Shown: positions 10,501-17,031 of the stretch, in pieces
Layout: every line of letters begins with the position of its first letter
Position numbering within the stretch: the stretch's first letter is position 1
Translations under genes and position numbers: made by a program
Assembly: GCF_022662305.1 (NCBI RefSeq)
Contig: NZ_JAKNQH010000001.1
Coordinates: 248,001 to 312,000 of the forward strand
Source: Sphingomonas sp. BAUL-RG-20F-R05-02
Lineage (GTDB): Bacteria; Pseudomonadota; Alphaproteobacteria; Sphingomonadales; Sphingomonadaceae
DNA length: 64,000 nt
Reading direction: 5' to 3'
Notes under the pieces: model-generated
What the model saw: the letters and a program-made list of their open reading frames with translations, nothing else
Databases searched by the model: none
Told to the model about the DNA's origin: nothing

Positions 10501-10660
10501 GATCCGCTACGGTAGGCAGGTTCGTGGTCTGCGGATCGGTGACCTGCGTCTGCGGAGTAGCGCTTTGAGCGTACACGGCTGAGCTATACAGTCCGGCAAA
10601 AGCGGTCGCGCAGCATAGAGCGATACGCTTCTTGTTCTGCCGTGACGAATGCGAGGTCAT
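7526..10660 (-). CDS. TonB-dependent receptor (sugar-uptake type, GH115 locus)
   Basis: A 1044-residue outer-membrane receptor. A signal peptide ends at VYAQS near residue 32. After a low-complexity linker, the TonB-box region reads DIVVTGYRSSL near residue 63. A plug domain follows (EDIGKFPDTNIAESFNRIPG, then GVNVAIRGLGSNFTNVTLNG), and a long 22-strand-type barrel ends in the terminal aromatic signature LIGLRGTF. Length and the KFPDTNIAE motif match the Caulobacter/Xanthomonas subfamily that imports plant-derived oligosaccharides. The neighbouring GH115 gene suggests glucuronoxylan oligosaccharides as cargo. GGGAGAG precedes the ATG. A palindromic operator-like site lies about 190 bases upstream. 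Confidence 0.93.
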   Translation of the reverse strand: MTSHSSRQNKKRIALCCATAFAGLYSSAVYAQSATPQTQVTDPQTTNLPTVADQAADATAPDIVVTGYRSSLAKSTNAKRESTGFTDSIFAEDIGKFPDTNIAESFNRIPGITITRDITGEGVNVAIRGLGSNFTNVTLNGAPIAVASSGATDAQGTDRSVDLSFFPTDLFTKLTVNKSYTADLLEGGAAGNVDLRSARPFDNSKSYVAYNIQGSNQSPDDRIGVRGSMIGSWHNDTIGILAGVSGQRLLTDTRGFETIGYTNPALTAAQCGAATGCNTTGGGNWTIPAVVPVGAGAGLVAGTPIDQAFLLAHNPGATIQQIDNALLPRLGRTSDERGSRDRINAIVSAEWRPTDTLRFYVDGLYGYKHNNLIREDMAWIVRNSAIIPTNLTFDKTDCSAGCSVTGGTFANAQFFDEFRPYIETTKLVSVNPGGAWEISDTLKLNLQGNYSRSTFHRESPTVGATTPLGVGNTVTYANTGDGAPTIQSGLDLNDPNNFGWYAGSRLNLQDERRVNKTKGFRGDLTWGGTKLNLKVGGAFDDVSRMIQGYDNSQAWQNAACGNNPSVFVPSPNTQPPCAGLNAPGAAPAGYPAYPGYGTGSTAGMTGPVTYGGSLVPNSAFPSYLSPGPAGFVTVNFPAFANATNYKSFHDTAPANGASNTSAMSGQIREVVKSAFATLNGAQELGEGTVRFNVGLRYVDTIQLITGTTSLPDPRNTNAAGVMLPDGSRYPNLTGSVTTRNHYTNWLPAATFAYDLGEHAVVRVAGSRTMTRPDPSAQLPGVSFPAPSADQASIGNPALKPYLSTNLDLGFEYYTGREGVISVNAFRKSINGFTTTNITTVPFTDLAQYGITYDTLNPTQQIALNSRGGPTAAQVQITSQINVPDKLTINGLEFQWVQPLDFVTKLIGVTGFGFNANATIVDQTSKGAAVAFGVAPFTYNITGYYEKHGVMLRVSTTSRRGSQSSGLAQNGIPAAGLYNFDYTSYDFSSAFDLDKIFNIPHAPQLTINLSNFTNATLKSYFQFTNDTFTQYKPGRQLLIGLRGTF

Positions 10661-11076
10661 TCTTCTCTCCCTGGGTCGCCGACGTATTGTCGATCAGTGC
10701 GCTGGATACTTGGTACTAAGGTGCGTCTTCGGATAGCGAGCGGGTGAATGCGCCCCCCATGGGAAGGCATTCACCGTGACGCTTTCAATAACTGAGACGG
10801 TCAGCCGCTCTGTCTGCTCCGCACGCCCGTTCTGCCCTTTAGTCTGTTAGCGCTACCTACCTAAATCAATCTCGGATTGTCAACCGGCCGGTCAGGCCGA
10901 TTGCGGTAAAATGCCTTGCCAATAGCCGGATGGTTGTTGGACGTGTTGTCGACACCGTTGATCTGCTCGAGCGGCAAATGAATGGCTTGTGCGCCAAAGC
11001 AGCAAACGGAAGCTGGCGCGATCGGGCAAATGTCGTTGTTGAATTGGTAATGCCGGCGGCGAGAAGAACTCAGGTC
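10661..11076. other. Intergenic region upstream of the TonB receptor
   Basis: About 416 bases with no convincing gene; a 75-codon frame at 10930-11157 overlaps the MerR gene and looks non-coding. The receptor promoter should lie here. The only clear element is the palindrome at 10845-10857. Confidence 0.6.
10845..10857. promoter_or_regulatory. Palindromic operator candidate (TGTTAGCGCTACC)
   Basis: The core TAGCGCTA is a perfect palindrome with a central CG, the form typical of LacI-family operators. Ten bases (TAGCGCTACC) recur exactly at 26779-26788, between another TonB receptor and a GH27 gene. The placement about 190 bases upstream of the receptor ATG is compatible with transcriptional control. 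The regulator is not in this window. Confidence 0.5.
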
Positions 11077-11508
11077 TCAGGGCGTCTCAAAGGACGTCAG
11101 GATCGGACAGGGACCGGCCGAACTGCTGGCGCATTCCGAAGCGAGACGCTTCAGTGAAGCACGGGATTTCTCCAGTTCGTCGATCCTGGCGTCGAGAGCG
11201 GCGATCCGTTCGCGGGCAAGCTCGCGCGCTCGCGCCCGGTCATCGGTGGCATCGAGCGCCATCAACTCGCCGATCTGTTCCAGTGTAAACCCCGCAGCCT
11301 GTGCTGCGCGGATAAAACGCAAGCGGCGTACGTCCTCGTCGCCGTACCGGCGTATACCCCCGCCAAGCCCCGCAACACCGGAGCGCTCGGGCGTTTGCAG
11401 GAGACCGCGCCGCTGATAGTAGCGCACCGTTTCCACGCCGACATCGCCCCGGCGCGCCAGACCGGAAATGGTGAGCGCCTGCACGTCGTGATGCTGTACC
11501 ATGCGCAC
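11077..11508 (-). CDS. MerR family transcriptional regulator (two of three mercury-type cysteines)
   Basis: A 143-residue protein with a MerR helix-turn-helix and wing (VGVETVRYYQRRGLL, then IRRYGDEDVRRLRFI), a central dimerisation helix and a short effector-binding tail. The tail CASSSAGPCPILTSFE (Cys126, Cys134) closely parallels the end of mercury MerR proteins, but the third ligand, expected near residue 90 at the head of the dimer helix, is Asp. This suggests a metal or thiol sensor other than classical Hg(II) MerR. No mer, efflux or czc genes are adjacent. The divergent alpha/beta hydrolase at 11689 is the nearest possible target. The start may be Met1 or Met3. Confidence 0.88.
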   Translation of the reverse strand: MRMVQHHDVQALTISGLARRGDVGVETVRYYQRRGLLQTPERSGVAGLGGGIRRYGDEDVRRLRFIRAAQAAGFTLEQIGELMALDATDDRARARELARERIAALDARIDELEKSRASLKRLASECASSSAGPCPILTSFETP

Positions 11509-11688
11509 ACTCTATGATCGGGAGGTTTGCAGTGCCAGTCGAAAGGCGGCCACGTACAGGCGTGCGAACGAACGGCGCCGCGCATCGCTGGCGCGAACGG
11601 TTCAGTACGCACGCGGGATCGCGCATGACGTAACTGATGAGAGTGACGCACAGGCGGATCGTTCGGCCCGGTCGTGCGATGTAGCCAG

Positions 11689-12696
11689 ATGGCCAAAATT
11701 CGATACATTCTCGCGCCGATCATGTTCGGCCTCGCGCCGTTGCCAGCCACCGCGCAGACACAGCCGCTTGGCGCTGACCTTCAACGTTTCGACTATCCCT
11801 ATCCGGTGAAATGGTTCGAGAGCCGCTCGCCCGATGTGCCGGTTCGTATGGCGTATCTCGACATTGCACCAACCACCACCGCAAACGGGCGCGTGGCCGT
11901 GCTGCTGCACGGCAAGAACTTCTGCGCAGCCACATGGGGCGATACCGCACGCGCCTTGGCAGCGCGGGGCTACCGCGTGATCGCGCCCGATCAGGTGGGC
12001 TTCTGCAAGTCATCCAAGCCGGGCGGGTTCCAGTACACCATCGCCGGGCTGGCAACGCTGACAAGGGACCTGCTCGACAGTATCGGTGTGGTACGACCGG
12101 TTCTGGTCGGGCATAGCACGGGCGGGTTGATCGCGATGCGCTATGCTCTGCTGTATCCGAAAGAGGTCGCGTCGCTGGTGTTGGTCAATCCCCTCGGGCT
12201 TAACGATACGCTGACCGAAGGCGTGCCATATGCACCACTCGGCGCGCTGTTGGCGGAGGAAGCAAAGACGGATGCGGCCTCGATCAAGGCGTATCAGATG
12301 CGCAATTACTATCACGGGACATGGCAGACGCGGTACGATCGCTGGGTGATGATGCTCGCCGGCCAATATGCGAGCCCGCATGGCGATACGGTGCGGACCG
12401 CGCAGGCACGCCTGTCCGAAATGATCGAGACCCAGCCGGTTGCTGCCGAAATCCCGCGCATTACCGTGCCAACGACACTCATCATCGGTCAGGCAGACAA
12501 GACCGCGTTCCGCGCGTCCAGCGCACCTGCGGACAGGCGCGACCAGATCCTTACGGTTCCTCAAGCCGCTGAGATGGCGGTGAAGCGCTTTCCGAATGCC
12601 CGATTGATCCGGCTGGCGGGGCTCGGTCATGCGCCACAGGTCGAGGCGCCCGCCCGCTTTCAGGACACTGTGCTGCAGGTCTTGGACACGCGATGA
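11689..12696 (+). CDS. Secreted alpha/beta hydrolase
   Basis: A 335-residue protein with a signal peptide (hydrophobic stretch ILAPIMFGLAPLP, cleavage after ATAQ). The alpha/beta-hydrolase fold shows an oxyanion segment LLHGKNFCAATW, the nucleophile elbow VGHSTGG with Ser143, an acid-containing strand TTLIIGQADKTAF and a C-terminal His in GLGHAPQVEAP. Esterases, lipases, dehalogenases and haloperoxidase relatives share this layout, so the substrate cannot be fixed. I chose the ATG at 11689 because it begins the signal peptide; a GTG 15 bases earlier is also in frame. It is divergent from the MerR gene. Confidence 0.85.
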   Translation: MAKIRYILAPIMFGLAPLPATAQTQPLGADLQRFDYPYPVKWFESRSPDVPVRMAYLDIAPTTTANGRVAVLLHGKNFCAATWGDTARALAARGYRVIAPDQVGFCKSSKPGGFQYTIAGLATLTRDLLDSIGVVRPVLVGHSTGGLIAMRYALLYPKEVASLVLVNPLGLNDTLTEGVPYAPLGALLAEEAKTDAASIKAYQMRNYYHGTWQTRYDRWVMMLAGQYASPHGDTVRTAQARLSEMIETQPVAAEIPRITVPTTLIIGQADKTAFRASSAPADRRDQILTVPQAAEMAVKRFPNARLIRLAGLGHAPQVEAPARFQDTVLQVLDTR

Positions 12697-12808
12697 GATT
12701 GGGCGGCAGACTACGACCGCACAGCGCGATCGCGTATGCAGCCGGGCAAATTGTCACTGTCACTTACGTGCCGCGCGATGCGATCGGGGCGGCCCGCCGC
12801 GCACGGTC

Positions 12809-13654
12809 CTAAGCCGCCAGGGGCAGCGTACCGCTTTTGGTTGCCGGCTCTTTGATCTCGTCGGTGTGGACGTGAAAGCCAGTCAGCCACGCCGGACCGA
12901 ACGCGGTGGTGAGCGCCACATCGGCCGCGTCTCGCCCACACGCCATCAGGATGCGCCCGATACGGGGGACCCGGTGCCGGGCGTCGAAACTGTGCCATGC
13001 GCCATCAAGATACACCTCGAACCATGCGTGGAAATCCATCGCGATGTCGACTGGTGGGATGCCGATGTCACCAAGGTAGCCGCTGCAATAGCGTGCCGGG
13101 ATGTTCATGCACCGGCACAGCGCCACCGCAAGATGAGCGAAGTCGCGACACACGCCGACGCGCTCGCCATTGGCTTCCCAGGCGGTGCGGGTCGCACGCG
13201 CATATTGATACCCGTAGGTAAGCTGGGCATGGGTATAGTCGACGATCGCCTGCACGCGCGCCCAGCCGGGTTCGATCCCGCCGAACAGGTACCAGGCGGT
13301 ATCCGAGAGCCGGTCGGTATCGCAATAGCGGCTACCGAGAAGGAATGGCAGCACTTCGGGAGGCAGCAAGTCGGGTGTATGCTGATCGGCCTGTGGCGAC
13401 TGGCGGTCGGGTTCTCCGCAATCCTCGATGACGAAATCACACGACAGGGTGATCCCGCCGACCGGTACGACCAGCCTCGTGCAGACGTTGCCAAAGCCGT
13501 CGATGAAATCCTCCATCGCCACCGGGCGATCAGCAACGATGCGGTGTTCGGTCCTGAGGTCTGCGCGGCGCGAGGGGTGGAGGTTGAGCATCGCGACCAT
13601 CGGCGTCGGCATGTCGGCAGCGAACGTCAGGTCATATCCGGCTCGGATCAACAT
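12809..13654 (-). CDS. Transglutaminase-like cysteine protease family protein
   Basis: A 281-residue protein. The N-terminal beta-rich domain (MLIRAGYDLTFAADMPTPM onward) is the bacterial transglutaminase-associated type, and the catalytic core follows. The triad is visible: Cys169 in GVCRDFAHLA, His209 in MDFHAWFEVYL and Asp224 in SFDARHRVP. There is no signal peptide. Bacterial members act as peptidases or peptide-bond-modifying enzymes and are often of unknown substrate. The start at 13654 is preferred because the protein family begins at this Met; the frame extends 72 codons further through non-conserved sequence that overlaps the promoter side of the divergent GH47 gene. Confidence 0.88.
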   Translation of the reverse strand: MLIRAGYDLTFAADMPTPMVAMLNLHPSRRADLRTEHRIVADRPVAMEDFIDGFGNVCTRLVVPVGGITLSCDFVIEDCGEPDRQSPQADQHTPDLLPPEVLPFLLGSRYCDTDRLSDTAWYLFGGIEPGWARVQAIVDYTHAQLTYGYQYARATRTAWEANGERVGVCRDFAHLAVALCRCMNIPARYCSGYLGDIGIPPVDIAMDFHAWFEVYLDGAWHSFDARHRVPRIGRILMACGRDAADVALTTAFGPAWLTGFHVHTDEIKEPATKSGTLPLAA

Positions 13655-13817
13655 CGACTGGGCTCCAGCATCTCGGGCGTTGACGGCGCGGCTCTCTAGC
13701 CTGACACACGATACTGTAAAGCATGATAAGCACATTGGTTGCGTTGTACGGAACATTCCGGTCCGAAGTGCGCCCGCGCGCGATCCGTGCGGCAGCGCAA
13801 GCGAGGGAGGTGCTTTG

Positions 13818-15197
13818 ATGCGGATGAGCAGACGCGAGATAATGGCGGGGTCGATCGCCGCGAGCGGCATGGTAGCATGCGGCGCGGCGCGCGGCGCGGA
13901 TGCGATCGACTGGCAAGCGCTGGCGCAGGACGTGAAGGCGCAGATGGCGTGGGCATGGGATCAGTACAAAGCGCACGCCTGGGGTAAGGACGAGATCAAG
14001 CCGGTCAGCGGCACGTTCTCCAGCTTTCCGCTCAAGACGCATCATCTCGGGCTCAGCCTGGTCGAGGCGCTCGATACCTTGTGGGTGATGGGGCTCGATA
14101 GCCGGTTCGAGGATGGGGTCGCGTGGGTCAAGGCCGATCTCGACTTTGCGGTAGACGGCGAGGTGTCGGTGTTCGAAACCTCGATCCGGCTGATCGGTGG
14201 CCTGTTGTCGGCGCATCACGCTTGCGGCGATGCGGTGCTGCTCGCCAAGGCGCGCGATCTCGCCGATCGGCTGCTGCCGGCGTTCGCCACGCCGACCGGT
14301 ATGCCGTATCGCTTCGTCAACCTGAAGACCGGGGCCGTGCGCGAGCCTGTCACCAGCCCCGCCGATATCGCCACCTATCTGCCCGAATGGGGCACGCTCA
14401 GCCGCCTGACCGGCGATCCGCGTTACGCCGCCACGGCCAGGAAAGCGGCGACCGCAGTGTTCGACCGCCGTTCCAGGCTCGACCTTGTCGCGACCCAGAT
14501 CAACGTCCTCGATGGCGTGTGGCAGTCGCGGCGTGCGACGGTCGGCTCCTATTGCGATAGCTTCTTCGAATATCTGTGGGACGGCTGGCAGCTGTTCGGC
14601 GATGCCGAGTGCAAGCGCATGTACGATGTCTGCACCGCCGCCATTCTGAAGCACCAGCAGGTTTGGCGTGACGGCAGCCTGTGGTTCGCCGACGTCGATT
14701 TCGAGACGGGGCAGGTCGTCAGCGCGGAACAGGACGAGCTTGCCGCCTTTTACGGCGGCCTGCTCGCACAGGGCGGATCGGCGAGGATCGGCGCCGCTTA
14801 CGTGGAAAGCTGGGCCAAGGTGCAGGACCGCTACGGTGTCCTGCCGGAAGGGTACGACTATGCGGCGGCACAGCCAACGCAACGCGGCAACGCGCTGCGG
14901 CCGGAGCTGGCGGACGCCGCTTTCAATCTGTGGATGCTCGACCGCAACCCGCGCTGGCGCGAGATCGGCCGCACGCACTTCCTCGCCATGAAGCGGTGGA
15001 ACAGGGCGGCCTATGGCTATACCGATATCGCCGATGTGACTGCGCGACCGATGCTTCAGGCGGATCATTGCCCCGGCTACTGGTGGTCCGAACAGATGAA
15101 ATATTACTATCTGCTGTTCTCCGACACGCCGCGGTTCGATTACGCAAACAACTATCTGTCGACCGAAGGCAACGTTCTGTTGGGCTTCAGACGGTGA
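13818..15197 (+). CDS. GH47 family alpha-mannosidase (bacterial type)
   Basis: A 459-residue protein beginning MRMSRREIMAGSIAAS, a Tat-like twin-Arg signal followed by an Ala/Gly-rich segment. The body is an (alpha/alpha)7 barrel with GH47 features: LKTHHLGLSLVEALDTLWVM near residue 75, VSVFETSIRLIGGLLSAH near 115, a YLPEWGTLSRLTG segment near 185, and YCDSFFEYLWDGWQLFGD near 246. A late LSTEGN near the C-terminus supplies the conserved Thr-Glu pair used in calcium binding. GH47 enzymes are inverting, calcium-dependent alpha-1,2-mannosidases, common in eukaryotic N-glycan processing and rarer in bacteria. GGGAGG precedes the ATG. The role may be degradation of fungal or plant mannosides. Confidence 0.88.
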   Translation: MRMSRREIMAGSIAASGMVACGAARGADAIDWQALAQDVKAQMAWAWDQYKAHAWGKDEIKPVSGTFSSFPLKTHHLGLSLVEALDTLWVMGLDSRFEDGVAWVKADLDFAVDGEVSVFETSIRLIGGLLSAHHACGDAVLLAKARDLADRLLPAFATPTGMPYRFVNLKTGAVREPVTSPADIATYLPEWGTLSRLTGDPRYAATARKAATAVFDRRSRLDLVATQINVLDGVWQSRRATVGSYCDSFFEYLWDGWQLFGDAECKRMYDVCTAAILKHQQVWRDGSLWFADVDFETGQVVSAEQDELAAFYGGLLAQGGSARIGAAYVESWAKVQDRYGVLPEGYDYAAAQPTQRGNALRPELADAAFNLWMLDRNPRWREIGRTHFLAMKRWNRAAYGYTDIADVTARPMLQADHCPGYWWSEQMKYYYLLFSDTPRFDYANNYLSTEGNVLLGFRR

Positions 15198-15241
15198 CCT
15201 GCCATGTCGGCTGATCGTCGTGGTGGCAGGGGTGGCCGCCC

Positions 15242-15703
15242 GTGCTGAGCCAGTCGCAGCACGCTGCCGCGAATATCGAGGAAGCGCGCAGGTTACGTGC
15301 GGACGGCCTGTCGTATCGGCAGATCGGCCGCCGCTTGCAGCTTTCTTCCGCACAGCTCGGCCTTGTCCGCCGATCGTTAAAGCGCGAGAAGGCCGGGCGG
15401 ACGCGGGTGCGGGCGACGATGCCGCACGCGACTGACCGAGACCTATTGGTCAGCCGTTCGGTACTGCCGGCGGGGCTGCGCCGGTGCCTTATTAACGCAG
15501 GCTACCGGACACTCGGCGATCTGGCGGATCGGCTGGACGACGCCGACCTGCCGGGGCTCGAGACCCTGCCGGGTATCGGTCCGCACCGGGCGCGGCTGGT
15601 GAAGGCGCTGCTGGACCACTACGAACTGCTCCACGGTACGAGCGATCTTCAGGGTGAAGTCGAGCGGCTGTTTCCCGAGTTGCGCGATGGGCCGGCGGGC
15701 TGA
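15242..15703 (+). CDS. Small HTH + helix-hairpin-helix protein (unknown function)
   Basis: A 153-residue basic protein with a GTG start. Residues 10-50 look like a resolvase/transposase-type helix-turn-helix (EEARRLRADGLSYRQIGRRL). Residues 70-130 contain a helix-hairpin-helix element (GLETLPGIGPHRARLVKALL) preceded by an RNA-polymerase alpha-CTD-like segment (LINAGYRTLGDLADRL). Both parts bind DNA in known proteins, so this is probably a nucleic-acid-binding protein. It has no catalytic motif. It stands alone between GH47 and the prolyl aminopeptidase. I do not recognise a named family for the combination. Confidence 0.7.
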   Translation: MLSQSQHAAANIEEARRLRADGLSYRQIGRRLQLSSAQLGLVRRSLKREKAGRTRVRATMPHATDRDLLVSRSVLPAGLRRCLINAGYRTLGDLADRLDDADLPGLETLPGIGPHRARLVKALLDHYELLHGTSDLQGEVERLFPELRDGPAG

Positions 15704-15815
15704 TGGGCCCCGCTGACAAACTCGTCGCACAATCATCCGGTAAAGTCTGGGCTCCGCTGCGCGCCCGCACCCCGGCTAGCTCCACCGCGAGGGCTGTTTT
15801 TGACAGCGGTCAACA

Positions 15816-16964
15816 ATGACCGATACGAGCGATGCCGCACCCGGTCGAGCGGGCGAGACGAGGACCACGGACATGATCGATTTCTCGGCGCTTCAGCACG
15901 CCAGCACCGTCGGCGATGCTTGGAAATACCCGCAGCGGCCGGCGAACCGCAGCGGGTATCTTCAGGTCGATCGGGCACCCGACCACCGGCTCTATTGGGA
16001 GGAATACGGCAACCCGGCGGGCGAACCGGTGATGTTCCTCCATGGCGGCCCGGGGGGTGCGTGTTCGCCGGTGATGTCGCGCTTTTTCGATCCGCAGCGG
16101 TACCGCGTGATCCTGTTCGATCAGCGCGGCTGCGGCAGGAGCGAGCCGACCGTCGCGCAGGCCGGGCCGGACGTCGCGCTGGTTCGCAACACCACCGATC
16201 ATCTCGTCGACGATATCGACGCGCTTCGCGACGCGCTCGGCATCGCCGGGCCGATGCATGTATTCGGCGGAAGCTGGGGCAGCACGCTCGCGCTGGTCTA
16301 TGCGATCCGGCATCCGCACAACGTCGCATCGCTGGTGCTGCGCGGCATCTTCATCGGCGCTCGGCAGGACCTCGAGTACATGTACCAGGGCAACGCCGCG
16401 ACCTTTGCCGAGGCGCCGTTCGCGATGACCGCACCGGGCAGCTATGTCGCCTATCCCGATGAATGGCGCGCGTTCGTCGAGGTCATCCCGCTGCATGCGC
16501 GCACCGACATGATGCACGCGTACAAGGCGATCTTCGACGCCGTGCCGACCAGCGACGAGGACCGTGCGCGCCAGCTTCGCGCGGCGCTGGCCTGGTCAGT
16601 GTGGGAGGGGACAATCTCGAACATGATCCCGCAGGACGATGATCCCGGCAAATACGGCTATGCCGAATTCGCACTCTCGTTCGCGCAGATCGAGGCGCAT
16701 TTCTTCGCCAACCACCTGTTCCTCGAACCCGATTACATCCTCGGCAACGTCGGCCGCATCGCGCACCTGCCGATCCACATCGTCCACGGGCGCTTCGATC
16801 AGGTCTGTCCGCTGACGCAGGCCTCGCGTCTGATCGAGGCGCTGGCGGATGTGGGGGCGACGCCGGTGACATATGTCAGGACCAACGCCGGTCACAGCGC
16901 GATGGAACTGCAAACCGCGCTGGCGCTCACCGCGATCATGGACGGGCTCGCGCCGATCGCGTGA
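15816..16964 (+). CDS. pip: Prolyl aminopeptidase (proline iminopeptidase)
   Basis: A 382-residue cytosolic alpha/beta-hydrolase of the S33 family that removes N-terminal proline from peptides. Diagnostic motifs are present in order: HGGPGG at residues 76-81 (oxyanion hole), FDQRGCGRSEP near residue 105, the nucleophile elbow GGSWGSTLALVYA near residue 150, the acid in VHGRFDQVCP near residue 328, and the catalytic His in NAGHSAME near residue 359. The frame could also start at Met20 (15873), which is closer to the usual family N-terminus. It is convergent with the M1 aminopeptidase gene; together they suggest peptide scavenging. Confidence 0.9.
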   Translation: MTDTSDAAPGRAGETRTTDMIDFSALQHASTVGDAWKYPQRPANRSGYLQVDRAPDHRLYWEEYGNPAGEPVMFLHGGPGGACSPVMSRFFDPQRYRVILFDQRGCGRSEPTVAQAGPDVALVRNTTDHLVDDIDALRDALGIAGPMHVFGGSWGSTLALVYAIRHPHNVASLVLRGIFIGARQDLEYMYQGNAATFAEAPFAMTAPGSYVAYPDEWRAFVEVIPLHARTDMMHAYKAIFDAVPTSDEDRARQLRAALAWSVWEGTISNMIPQDDDPGKYGYAEFALSFAQIEAHFFANHLFLEPDYILGNVGRIAHLPIHIVHGRFDQVCPLTQASRLIEALADVGATPVTYVRTNAGHSAMELQTALALTAIMDGLAPIA

Positions 16965-17031
16965 CTGGCTCCGTCGCGAGTGGCGCCACCGGGATACCGG
17001 GACGCCGCTCGCGAGTCGGGTGATCGTCCGC

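Noticed and set aside
10930-11157. 75-codon plus-strand frame between TonB receptor and MerR
   Set aside because: Overlaps the MerR 3' end, has no ribosome-binding site and no conserved features.
13428-13817. N-terminal extension of the GH47 frame by 130 codons
   Set aside because: The extension runs antisense through the transglutaminase gene; a strong GGGAGG site precedes the ATG at 13818 and the Tat-like signal starts there.
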